A stretch of 64,000 bases of DNA, taken from contig AP026539.1 of assembly GCA_026075535.2 (NCBI GenBank), positions 2,232,001-2,296,000 on the forward strand, in the 5' to 3' direction. This DNA is from Tricholoma matsutake (taxonomy: Eukaryota > Basidiomycota > Agaricomycetes > Agaricales > Tricholomataceae). The translations under genes were made by a program, and so were the position numbers. Shown one piece after another: positions 9,190 through 19,988 of this stretch (position 1 is its first letter; the number at the start of each line of letters is the position of its first letter). The notes beneath the pieces were generated by a model, which was not told the DNA's origin, did no database searches, and saw nothing but the letters and a program-made list of their open reading frames with translations.

Positions 9190-12100
9190 TGAAGAATTGC
9201 CTGGTGCCGAAGGGAATGGATAACAGCTTGTAGATGAAGGTCCCACCAAACTCAACACATATCAACGTGAGGCATGAAATGGCAGAACTACCATGACATT
9301 GTACATGCGGTGCTCAATGCTCCATGGCATGAGGGTTCAGCGTGTTGTAACCACCTGGACTTAGGGTTGCCTGGTGCCAAAAGGGATGGATAACAGCTTG
9401 TAGATGTCGGTCCCAAACTCAATGCATATAGCGTGATAAGTAACAACTGTTGCAGTCTCACAGTAACCAATGGAACTAGCATGACATTCAAGTGCTCAAT
9501 GCTCAATGGTGTGAGGGGTTTCAACCAGCTGTCTCGCAAAGGTTGGCAATCTGAGGTTGGTCATAATGTGTGAACATCTCATTCCCAAGAATAGTGTTGG
9601 CAACCTGAGCAGCATGGACAAGGTTCATCTCCAGTAAATGTGTTTGCAAGTGTCCTTGCTCAGACTTGTTGTCCTTGAGCACATCAAGTAAGAATGAAGT
9701 TGCAGGTTGAAGAACTTGAAATGAAGAGTTGCCTGGCGCCGAAGGGGATGGATAACAGCTTGGAGATATACCCATACTCAATGCATATCAGCATGAGGCT
9801 TGCATAATGGAAAGAACTGGAAATGGCAGAACTACCATGATGTTCTCCATGTGGTGCTCAATGCTCAACGGCGTGAGGGGTTTGAATGTACTGTAACCGC
9901 CGAGGGCAAGAATACCACACACTTATCACAAGAAAAACAAGACCTGCCTGTCGCCAAAGGGTCTCGATAACCTCGTAGATGCAGGTCCCAAGCTCAATGC
10001 ATGTCTGTGTGAGATTTGCAAACACTGTCAGTGACCTCAAGGCCATCAACAATTTGGCGAGCATAGACATGGGTGACACCAGTGTACGAGTCATGGGACA
10101 CAGCATTTTATTTGTCAACTTTCCAGTGGCTTGAGGGAGACAGATAAATATTCTCCGTTGAGTGTTAGTTAGTGCTATCATAGACAGAGGCTGTTGAGCC
10201 TTTTGGGAAGTCCCAATGTTGGGTCCAGTGATGGTACAAAATATGGTGGTGGTGAAGACCGTAGTGGTGGTATGGCCCTTGAATGCGATAGCGCGGTTAG
10301 TTTGGAGGGACAGAATGTACCTGTTGGTAATGATGAAGTAGCAGAGCATTCCAATGTGCATTCTGCTTCATGGTCACACTTATCCCACTCTTTAAGAACC
10401 ACCGCATCATTCTCTATGAACCTCAAGACTAGAAACTGACTCTCCTGTGAGTGGCTGCCTGTCTGCATCCCTGATGGTGAAAGTCAGGAATGACATCTGC
10501 TGCCTCCGCATAGGGAATATTCTTATAGTGGATGTTAGAGTGGCAGTGGCAGGTGCAGATGAAATTGGATTGCTCTGTTATCCTCCTACCGAAGAAGTAT
10601 GATTAGCATCTAGGATCTGATTAATGGCTATGGTAGGTGGCCTATGCATGTCATACATCCTCCCTCTCTCCTGCGGATGGAAGACAAGGTTGAGAGTCAC
10701 TGTGACCCGGTATCTCCACCATAGACAACATAGAGAGGGAGGAGTACATAGGGTGTCAATTTTGTTTGCCATCATGGGCAAAGTAGCAAAAGAATGCCTG
10801 TGTCAGAACCCACTTCCTTGTCGTCTTACTCTGTATTGACCTTCTTGTGGTAAATGATATCATTGTCTCCAACAACATCTATGTCTTGATAACAATTTGC
10901 AGCCACCTTAGTAGCTGGAGCTCCTCCTCAACCCCAGCAGCACTGCATTCAGGTTCAGACTGGGATGGAAGTGGAAGTCAATAGGTATGCAGTAGGACTC
11001 TACGCAGAGGCGTGCACCGGCATACTCTACGCTGAGGATATATCACACACACTCAGCTTCCGCCACCTGAGCATCACCAGGAGCGCTAACATGCCATGCG
11101 CAGTGGACTCCACTGATTCAGCCACAACAAACTTCATCCAACACCAACATCATATGTCTTACAGTGCCCAATGCCAAGTGAGATGGGGACTGAGATATAA
11201 GATGTAAACAGCAAGTCAAAAACATTGTGGATCAATGCACTAAACTCAACACATCAGCATAAGGTTTTGATCCCGTGATTGTCTGAATCTGTTGGTAGGA
11301 ATTCGGAAATCTTCGGTTGAAAAACCTGACATAAACGCAGACAGCATGAGGGGTTTGAGAATGCTGTGATGGCCAGAGCTGGGGAGTAGGAATGCAACAC
11401 AATCATCCCAAGAAAAACACGAGTTGCCTGCCACCAAAGGGGATCAATAGCAGTCATTGCACCTGGAGGAGATAATGAGAAACAGCTTGCTGAGCAAATA
11501 TGAACTGACTTACCACATAGTCAGACATAACCCATAACTAATAATCGCCCCCAGCAGATAACCAGACTAGCAACCAAGAGGCAAACTCATCAAAAGTAGA
11601 AAAGAACAGGTGCCAATGAGGGCACCTAGAAAGCCAGTCAAATCGCCAGTGGGTATGACATGGAGAATATGACACAATCGTCACAAGAAAAACACTGGTT
11701 GCCTGGCGTGAAAGGGGATGGATACCAGCTTGCAGATGTAGGTCCCAAACTCAACGCATATCAGCGTGAGGTTTTTGCAAATTGTTGCAGCTAAGCAGGA
11801 CTTCATACATTGCATACTTGGAAGTACCACTGTGACGTTCAACTTGCAGTACTCAATGCTCAATGGCATGAGGGATTTGCACGTGCTATGACCGCTGGGA
11901 CTTCAGAGTAAGAATATGACAGTCTTTGCAAGAAAAACAAGAGCAGATCCATAGTAGTCATTGAAACTGGAGGAGATAATGAGAAACAGCTTGCTGAGCA
12001 AAGATAAACTGACTTACCACGTAGTCAGACATAACCAAAGCTGATAATCTCCCCCAGCAGATATCATCCACTAATAACCAGAGGCAAATTCAACAAAGTA

Positions 12101-12350
12101 AACTAGCGTCGTCGCAGAGTAGAAAAGAACAAGGGGAAAGGATAGCCTCTGAAAAGTGAGCCACAACTTGCCTGGCGCCGAAGGGGATGGATAACATCTT
12201 GTAGATGTAGTCCCAAACTCAATGCATATCAGCATGAGGCTTGCATATACTGGAACTGGCAGAACTACTGTGACGTTCTCCTTGCGGTGCTCAACGCTCA
12301 ATGGTGTGAGGGGTTTGAAGGAGTTGTGACAGCCATTGCCAGATTGTTGA
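9190..12350 (+). repeat. Satellite array, forward orientation (left arm)
   Basis: Diverged copies of a ~250-bp unit recur here, in places separated by other DNA. Clear unit starts are near 9200, 9369, 9731, 9948, 11699 and 12170. A typical unit begins GCCTGGCGCCGAAGGGGATG, passes through GGTCCCAAACTCAATGCATA and GGCAGAACTACCGTGACGTT, and ends CAATGGTGTGAGGGGTTTGA. There are two subtypes, one with GATGGATAACAGCTTGTAGA and one with TCTCGATAACACCTTGTAGA. No coding function is visible. Confidence 0.85.
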
Positions 12351-12456
12351 ACACTGAGGGATGAGGGAGGGATGATTGATGATTGATGATGAGTGATGTC
12401 AATGAGCATATCCGATGTCTAACCGGCCCTAAAGACTTGGGCAAATTTGTATAGTT

Positions 12457-14025
12457 TTGTCCAGAACTCCTTCAAAGTTCAAACCCCTCACACCATTGAG
12501 CATTGAGCACCGCAAGGAGAACATCACGGTAGTTCTGCCAGTTCCAGTATATGCAAGCCTCACGCTGATATGCGTTGAGTTTCCCTTGGTGTTCAACAAT
12601 CTGGCAACGGCTGTCACAACTCCTTCAAACCCCTCACGCCGTTGAGCATTGAGCACCAGAACACAATTCTTCCACCTCAAGTTCTTGCAACCATGATGAA
12701 GTCCTGCTTGTTGTGATGCTGTAACAGTTTGCAAATCTCATGCGGACGTGCGTTGAGCTTGGGACCTGCATCTACAAGGTGCCTTTGGTGACAGGCAGGT
12801 TTTGTGTTTCTTGTGATAATTGTGTGGTATTCTTACCCTTGGTAATTACAGTACACTCAAACCCCTCATGCCATTGAGTGTTGAGCACCACAAGTAGACC
12901 GTCACGGTAGTTCTGCCATCTCAAGTTTTTATAAGTATGCAAACAATGAAGTCCTGGTTACTGTGAGGCTGCAACAGTTGTTAAATATCACACTATACGT
13001 GTTGAGTTTGGGACCTGCTGTTATCAAGACTTGGGCAGCAGGCAAGTCTTGTTTTTCTTCTAATAATTGCATCGCATTCTTATACTCATGTTCCAGTGGT
13101 TACAGTACATTCAAACCCCTTCTGTGCCATTGAGCATTGAGCACCATGAGTAGAACGTCACCATGGTGCTTCCATTCAAAGTTTTGCCAAGTGTAGTCCT
13201 TCCACCCCCAAGCCCTGGCGGTTACAGCAAGCTCAAACCCTCACACCCTTGAGCGTTGAGCACCACAAGTAGAGTTCTTCCTAATATGCAAGCCTCACGC
13301 TGATCTGCATTGAGTTTGGTACCAACATCTACAAGCTGTTATCCATCCCCTTCGGTGCCAGGCAACTCTTGTCTTTCTCACGACAATTGTGTCGTATTCT
13401 TGTCCCAAGTCCCTGCACTTACAGCATGCTGAAACCCCTCACACCATTGAGCGTTGAGCACCAGAACACAAATCTTCCACCTCAAGTTCTTGCAACCATG
13501 ATGAAGTCCTGCTTGTTGTGACACTGTAACAGTTTGCAAATCTCATGTGGACATACGTTGAGCTTGGGACCTGCATCTACAAGGTGTTATCGAGACCCTT
13601 TGGCGACAGGCAGGTTTTGTTTTTCTTGTGATAATTCTTACCCTTGGCGATTACAGTACATTCAAACCCCTTGAGCATTGAGCACCGCAAGGAGAATGCC
13701 ACAGTAGTTCTGCCATTTCCAGGATATACAAGCCTCACACTGATATGCATTGAGTTTGGGACCTACATCTACCTCAAGTTTGTGCAAGTATGAAGTCCTG
13801 CTTGTTGTGATGCTGTAACAGTTTGCCCACCTCATGCGAACATGCATTGAGCTTGGGACCTGCATCTACTACAAGATGTTACCGAGACTCTTTGGCAACC
13901 AGCAGGTTCTGTTTTTCTTGTGATAATTGTGTGGTATTGTTACTGGGCAATTACAGTATGTTCAAACCCTTCATGCCGTTGAGCGTTGAGCACCAGAACA
14001 CAAATCTTCCACCTCATATATCTGA
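12457..14025 (-). repeat. Satellite array, reverse orientation (left arm)
   Basis: The same ~250-bp unit continues in the opposite orientation after a junction at about 12350-12456. Copies are readable as CAAACCCCTCACACCATTGA followed by the rest of the unit in reverse. The junction holds an ATTGATGATTGATGATGA-like simple stretch. The array is mirrored in the right arm as a forward array up to about 21665. Confidence 0.85.
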
Positions 14026-14206
14026 TATGAGTTCCAATTCAACACTCAATTCTCGTCTTTTTTCCACTTCCCGTTTACTCAGCATCCAAGGCTATGACCA
14101 CCTGCTGCTAGTCGATGATATGCTTTGTTTCAATCTGCCCCGATTTCGCCCACATTCAGGTTGACTGGTGGCTGTTGGGCGCCATGTTTAGGAACTGTGG
14201 TCTCCT

Positions 14207-14560
14207 AATTCTGCCCAAGTTATGTTCTATCCTGGAGTTCCTCCTGCAGATTTCCAGTTAGTGTGTCCTTCAGATGAGACGCAGCAAAGATATGATGGTC
14301 ATCTGGGCAGGTATGACTATACTGTCTCACCACAACTGCTGTCTGCACAACACCCATGGCGCATATTTATCCTGCGACAGGAGTTGGGCTTCAAGCGACA
14401 GTCTGAGTATCCAGAATTTGCCCTCTGGTCGTTTTTTACCCTAGGAATGGATAAAGATGATGTAAAGCTACGGAATCTCCAAGAGTTCATCATTGTAAGC
14501 CAAGCCTCCATTTCCCGCATACCTCACTGGATGGCTACAAAACAGATGACCATATTTTGA
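14207..14560 (+). pseudogene. Fragment of unrecognised conserved-looking protein (copy 1)
   Basis: The frame reads about 117 residues (the first Met is at 14222) and stops at 14560. It has the composition of a real protein, with motifs FYPGVPPADF, RYDGHLGRYD, PWRIF and EFALWSFF. The same spacing FYPG-P, DG-LG-D and PW--F occurs in the minus-strand fragment at 14586-15130, so the two are probably distant paralogues facing each other. I do not recognise the family by name. Many basidiomycete hypothetical proteins have this flavour, but that is memory rather than a search. No start context, promoter or intact upstream part is visible, and the left edge lies close to the inner edge of the repeat arm, so I treat it as a truncated fragment. 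Confidence 0.45.
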
Positions 14561-14585
14561 AAATCACCAGATGATCAGGCCATGA

Positions 14586-15130
14586 TCTCTAATTCCTCTT
14601 CATTCGGGTAAAATGGGTGGTGATCAAGTGTGAAGAAACATGCATTGTTATAAGGGTATCTGTATGTCCTAACTTTCTGCCATAAGTAGCTGGCTTGGGA
14701 TTTCAGCTTGGAGAGATATTCTGGATCTAAATGCCCATTCATTGAAGACCGCCACGCTGCTCATAAAGGGACTAATTCCGGATCCATCGAGCGCCAAGCT
14801 TCAGGAGTGGACATGGTGACTTTGGCAAAAGCCTAGCCAAGGAGCCTTTGGGTTGAAGTGTTCAGGATGTAAGGTCCAATCCCTTGGGCCTAAACACCCA
14901 TCAATGTAATGGAAAGGAGGGTAATGGTATGCAGGTAAAACTTTGGTTAGCGGTGCTCCAGGATAGAAGTCGACTTTGTCGCAGTTGGGCAACCACACTT
15001 CATGGAAGGTGTCCTCGATCTTAACAGTACACCTATAGGCTTGTTCTATAACAGGCACATAGAATGAGAGCTGATCGTAAACCACCAGAGGCTCCTTGGT
15101 AGACTTGAGTGATATCCATGCAGGGTGTAT
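14586..15130 (-). pseudogene. Fragment of unrecognised conserved-looking protein (copy 2)
   Basis: Read on the minus strand, the frame runs STKEPLVVYDQLSF, then VDFYPGAP, HYIDGCLGPRDWTL and KAPWLGF. After frame changes and a stop, coding-like sequence resumes with HLDPEYLSKLKSQASYLW and HHPFYPNEEELEIM before a final stop near 14590. It is similar in motif order to the plus-strand fragment at 14207-14560. The gene is broken by at least one stop and a frame change. The function is unknown. Confidence 0.45.
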
Positions 15131-16072
15131 CAGTCTCTGCCATTTTGATATTCACCTTCGCAGGAGAGGGGGTTACCACTGGTGTAGTGGCAGAATTTGA
15201 AGATAGTTCAAGTTGATGACATAAGCAAATGTAACAAAATGAAAGCATGAGGTGACGGAGGCTTTTTGGTTCTAGGCAACATGAAGGCTGGAATACCACT
15301 CAAAATATCTGGTGTTATGCTGAGTGATGCTCATCCGAGATTATTAGTAACCCTTACTGTATGCATGATCAAGTCTTTCCAATTTCACACTGAATGTAGC
15401 CCGAGTCGTTTAAGATCTACATAAACTTCGAATTGTGAAGAATTTGGTTGGAGGGATTTGACGCGTCGCTGGCAAATGATCCTATCCTATCATCCTAATA
15501 TTAGTGTTCTATGCAAATTATCAACATGGAAGCCCTAATACATAGTTGACATAGTGCATCGCTGATATTTTCCACCTTGTGTTATGATCAACAGATGCCC
15601 TAGTCACATACTCCTGCTTGCATGGAAACATGGGAGAAAAAGATGGAAACCTGCAGCAATATCATTTCATAGACCTTCAGATACTTGTTTGTAGATAATC
15701 CTCTCGAAAAGTGGCTCAGATAAGATGTTTGTTGCCCCAGTCTTGTTCTTTGGAACTGTCAATGGAAAGTTTGTGTGAACAAATCTCTGTATGCCTTCCA
15801 CAGGAGCATCGGCTCACCCTCATCAAGGATGACAGATGACAGAACTCCCTACACTGGCTCCTTGTCCATCTTGTTCATGATCACTTCTGACACCAGCTTC
15901 TTATTCATTTTGGCATGACAATGGTTGGAAAGCAAGGTGCGGTGTTTTTCAGATGCTCCTTGAGCACAGAACTCCTTGCTATTCTTTGGAGTCAAGAGAT
16001 GCTGTCAGTTCTGAGGTTTGCTTTTGAAGAACTTCTTTTTCGAGAACAGCCTGGTTGTAGAAACCACAGGTT

Positions 16073-16798
16073 TCAGAAAGCTGACTCCTCAAGGATTGCA
16101 ACTGGAGTATTGTTAATAAGGGGTGGGTAGTGAGGAGTTATAGAAGAGCACACCTTCGCATTTGCTTTCTCAAGATCACCCGACTCCACAATTCTGACCT
16201 TGGCCTTCACTTTATAAGCTTCCTTGAATTCTTTATGCAAACTCCCCCGGTGAGGAGGGTCTGTCTCTAGCTCATGGACATGCTTGCTTGGCTTATGGGT
16301 CCTACTAGGCTGTGCTGCACATGGAAAATCACCAGGGTTATTGCCCAGGAAAGGAGCACCAGTGGAGTCAGTGCCAGGGTCAGCTGGAGTGGCCAACGGT
16401 GTAGCAGAATGCAAGGTAGTGGCTCTGCCCCCATCTCCTGCAGAGGCTGCCAGGGAAGGCATTGCATGCTGTATGGGTTCATTAGGTGGCAATGAACTGG
16501 CATCCTCGATGGAATTTAAGTATGAGCCTGGAATAGGTGGTGGGAACAGACGATCATCATCCACTGACATGTGTTGGGTGATATTTGGGTGCTGTAGCAG
16601 GTTTGAGTGAGCAGAGAATTCACTGAGGGGGTGAAACACAAATACCAATGTGATAGGTTCCATCTCCATGTTGGTAGCTGTGGTTCTATCTTTGTAGGGT
16701 GAGCTGTTGGGCATGAAACAGACTGTGGATGTGGAAGAAGGTTGCTCAGTTGGAGGTAATGCAGGAGCACGTAAACACAAACTTGTGTTGCCACTCAC
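16073..16798 (-). CDS. Hypothetical 241-residue Pro/Ser-rich ORF
   Basis: This open frame on the minus strand encodes a low-complexity, proline- and serine-rich N-terminal two thirds. A more charged C-terminal part follows (KEFKEAYKVKAKVRIVESGD, then LEKANAKV). No domain, signal peptide or membrane segment is evident. Downstream on the same strand, coding-like residues continue after the stop in other frames (towards 15900), which suggests a larger decayed gene. The initiation codon is not supported by context. It may be a remnant of a host gene or of an element protein. Confidence 0.35.
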   Translation of the reverse strand: MSGNTSLCLRAPALPPTEQPSSTSTVCFMPNSSPYKDRTTATNMEMEPITLVFVFHPLSEFSAHSNLLQHPNITQHMSVDDDRLFPPPIPGSYLNSIEDASSLPPNEPIQHAMPSLAASAGDGGRATTLHSATPLATPADPGTDSTGAPFLGNNPGDFPCAAQPSRTHKPSKHVHELETDPPHRGSLHKEFKEAYKVKAKVRIVESGDLEKANAKVCSSITPHYPPLINNTPVAILEESAF

Positions 16799-17178
16799 AG
16801 GGGGGGGGGGGATCAGATTTTGTGGAGTTGATCCCCAATGGGCAGGGAAACAAAGCCGCTTAAACTGAAAGGCAAAACTCGCTTTAACGCTGTCCCACTC
16901 ACCTTAACACTCTCCCAACTCTTTGCTATTATTGCCCAGAGAACTTGCTCACAAAATGGTATCAGCACTCCACCGCTATTTTGCCACTGTAAGGGTACAT
17001 CGTGAATCTGATAACGGTGAAGATACACTGCTTAAGCTTGATAGCAGGATGACACCATAAACTTGAATGGCCACCTGTATGCTGCAGCCTCCCCTGGAGT
17101 GGTGTTAAAGGCCATACACACACAGAGAAATGCAAATGACCGTGTCCCTCACCTCGATCTTGTTCTTGAAGAGAATAG

Positions 17179-17475
17179 GCTCCAGCCATACATGGCATTG
17201 TTACCATCATTTATCGAAAGAAGGAAACCTGCTTCCATATCTTTGTCAAGAACCACAAACAACTAAGATCCAACAGGATTGTCGAAGGATGGAAGAATGG
17301 AGCAAGCTGGAAAGGGGACATCCTAGTAATGTGCAAAGGCCTGGTACATGAGTTTGTTGGCTCCCGTGGAGGAGATGCAGCGCTGGCTGACTTTGCGGTG
17401 AAGAGGTTAGTACCCTACAACTCAATTCACAGCCAGGGAACTGACCAGATTTCCATAGCTTCGTTAAAGAAGTAA
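17179..17475 (+). pseudogene. Unrecognised protein fragment, short open frame
   Basis: A 98-codon open frame runs from just after a TAG (17176-17178) to TAA at 17473-17475. It lacks an early ATG. The residues look like real protein: ETCFHIFVKNHKQLRSNRIV, GWKNGASWKGDILVM and RGGDAALADFAVKRLVPYN. It could be an exon or a broken gene. I cannot name the family. It shares no frame with the neighbouring fragments. Confidence 0.4.
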
Positions 17476-17861
17476 AACAGAAAAGATGTTTTTGTATCCC
17501 AAAAAACCTCGTTTTCAACAAAAAGTGATTCATGAGTGGGGTACCACAAGAGAGACTTCGAACTTGAAGTCCAGGCCATTACCAGTTCGTTTTGGGCAGC
17601 TTACCATCTGATTAGTAATTAGCCAGCTAATAGATTCAGATACATTAATATTTGTCATCACTTACTATGTACTTTGTTATGTGTGCATAAGTTTCATCTA
17701 GATCACAATCAGTGAGAGCTATATGACGTCTACAAATAAAATACCATAGAATGTTTTGATCTTCCATGTCAGTAATGGTAATGCAGTGTCAACTCAAGCT
17801 ACTAACATTGTGGTGTTGGATAGCTCAAGAAGTTGTCATGCGACCAATCATATCGACATCC

Positions 17862-18070
17862 GTAGATCCATTCATGCCAAAGGGGATGGAAAACAGTTTG
17901 TAGATGTAGGTCCCATACTCAACGCATATCAGCATGAGGCTTGCATGATGGGAAGAACTTGAAATGGCAGAACTACCGTGGCGTTCGACTTGGTGCTCAA
18001 TGCTCAATGGTGTGAGGGGTTTGAACTACTGTAACCGCCAAGGGCAAGAATACCACACAATTATCACAAG
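17862..18070 (+). repeat. Satellite unit inside the spacer
   Basis: This is one forward copy of the ~250-bp arm satellite (AAAGGGGATGGA, TAGGTCCCATACTCAACGCA, GTGTGAGGGGTTTGAA). It shows that the family is not confined to the arms. Confidence 0.85.
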
Positions 18071-18079
18071 AATAAAGGG

Positions 18080-18550
18080 ATAGAGATAACAGGCAGTACT
18101 AAGGTGGTTGAAACCTCGGCCAGTCTTGTCCCTCGGCACAGCAGGTACTTCAAGTTTGACATCATTGTGGGCAAAGAATTTCCAGTGCTTTGTGACTCTT
18201 TTTCCATCTAACAAAAATGATCAGAATTGAGTATCACATGATACCAGCTCACCACTTGGATAAGATCCATAATTGATTTGAAATCATCCTCAAACTCTCC
18301 AATTGTCTTCATGAAGTTGGGCACCTGCAATAAAATGCCGCGGTAGAGCTTCAAGTTGAAGTATGCATCTTTTTGTCCATCGAGATGTTCTCTTTTACTC
18401 TAGTTAGCACACATATACGCCCTAGGATAATCTTTACTCGCTCATCGCTGTCGAATTCCTCCTCTGCAATCTTGAAAAACCTGTCCTCCACTAAACTGAA
18501 GTGAAAAGCCTTGTTGAGATCATTCCCCAGGCCGTATATGCATGTGATCT
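18080..18550 (-). pseudogene. Decayed gene fragment (unnamed fungal family)
   Basis: The minus strand reads ITCIYGLGNDLNKAFHFSLV, DRFFKIAEEEFDSDERVKII and GRICVLTRVKENISMDKK in one frame. After a one-base shift it reads KDAYFNLKLYRGILLQVPNF and MKTIGEFEDDFKSIM, and then, in a third frame, KHWKFFAHNDVKLEVPAVPR and KTGRGFNHLSTACYL. The continuity of protein-like sequence across frames indicates a gene broken by frameshifts or containing unspliced introns. The end of the fragment runs into a satellite copy. I have a weak memory of similar hypothetical proteins in Agaricomycetes but no function. Confidence 0.5.
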
Positions 18551-19329
18551 AACAAAGTCCATTGAGTATTCTAAAAGTGGCTCCAAGAATATCACACAGA
18601 AGAGTAAGCACTTACTTTAGGATTCCCCATTTTCTCTTCCTTCTACTCGCTTCTTCCTCGAGTGCATCCCGGAGCAAGTTAGGACCTCGCTTTCACGTAT
18701 CGGCCACTTTCTTTGTCTTCCTCATCTTTGTCTGGTTGTGGAGATGTACGCTTGTCAACAATAAGGCCATGGCTCTAGGAGGGACATTGCAACTGCAAGA
18801 GTGGTGCTGGTGGATGTGAAAGGCATGATGGCGCTGGTGTGTGAGGCTTCAGTGTGGGAGTTCATGATGGTCAAGGGGTAAACCAATGCTATCCTTCATA
18901 CCTCCCACTCTGAGTGCCCACCAAACCCAGCCAGGATCCTGAGGCTAGCCTTGGCCCTGAGCAATGCATTCCCCAGGAAGGCCGAGCCGATCATAGCTCC
19001 CCCTTCGGAAGGGTTAAAGGCCCAGGGAGCTGTGGAGCACTGATCATAGCGCTTGGTTTCCACAGCTCTCCCCTGGCATTCCAGCTAGCTGGGATGCTGT
19101 CATGGGAGATGGGGGTGTAAGTGTCATGCCCCGGGAGTCACTGCGCTTTCCCTCCTGATGATAAGCGCAGAAAGACTTTACTTACCATGTAATCAGACAT
19201 AATCAATGCAGATAATCAACACCAGCAGATAACATCTGCTAACAACCAGAGGCAAATTTGACAAAGTAAATTAGCATCGTTGCAGAGTAGAAAAGAACAA
19301 GTGTCAAGGATAGCCTCCAGAAAGCTAGT
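18551..19329. other. No gene seen
   Basis: Short ORFs at 18562-18819 and 18914-19120 have no recognisable motif. Positions about 18998-19012 form a short CCCTTC/GAAGGG palindrome. Confidence 0.4.
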
Positions 19330-19988
19330 CATGAGTTGCCTGGTGCCGAAGGGGATGGATAACAGCATGTAGATGTTGGTCCCAAACTCAATGCATACAG
19401 CGTGATAATTAACAACTGTTGCAGCCTCACAGTAACCAGGACTTTGTCGGTTGTATATTTGTAAGAACTGGAAATGGCAGAACTTCCATGATGTGCGACT
19501 TGCCATGCTCAATGCTCAATGGCGTGAGGGTTGCAGCGTGTTGTAACTGCCTGGACTTAGGGTTGCCTGGTGCCAAAGGGGATGGATAACAGCTTGTAGA
19601 TGAAGGTCCCAAACTGAATGTATATCAGCGTGAGGATGACTTCTTCAGGTGCAAACTTGGAAGAACCTAAAATGACATCACATGAAGATCACAAGAAAAA
19701 CAAGACCTGCCTGTCGCCAAAGGGTCTCGATAACACCTTGTAGTAGACACAGGTCCCAAGCTCAACACATGTCCGTATGAGATTTGCAAACTGTTACAGC
19801 GTCACAACAAGCAGGACTTCATCATGTTTGCAAGAACTTGAGGTGGAAGAATTGTGTTCTGGTGCTCAACACTCAATGGCATGAGGGGTTTCAGTGTGCT
19901 GTAAGCGCAGGGACTTGGGACAAGAATACGACACAATCATTGTGAGAAAAACAAGAGTTGCCTGGAACCAAAGGGGATGGATAACAGC
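19330..19988 (+). repeat. Satellite units adjoining the right arm
   Basis: Forward copies of the ~250-bp unit start near 19337, 19565, 19710 and 19960, and run without a break into the right arm. The inner arm boundary at 19989 therefore lies inside a satellite unit. Confidence 0.85.

Larger units (their letters stand above)
8571..14133 (+). repeat. Left arm of giant inverted repeat (5,563 bp)
   Basis: Every position x in this arm pairs with position 34122-x on the opposite strand, through to the right arm at 19989-25551, with no gap. I found only two mismatches, both near the outer end (A8619 against C25503, and G8638 against T25484). The arm carries a cluster of short palindromes at its outer end, then convergent arrays of a ~250-bp satellite, and unrecognised single-copy DNA at about 10100-11240. 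ORFs in it are mirrored exactly in the other arm. They are short and cross satellite units, so I do not call them genes. No target duplication was found at the outer edges. Confidence 0.95.
14134..19988. other. Spacer between the inverted-repeat arms (5,855 bp)
   Basis: This segment is not palindromic. It contains several gene fragments in both orientations (listed separately), an 11-G run at 16801-16811, and further satellite copies at 17862-18070 and 19330-19988. Between the listed fragments (15131-16072, 16812-17178, 17476-17861 and 18551-19329) I see no supportable gene. Confidence 0.7.
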
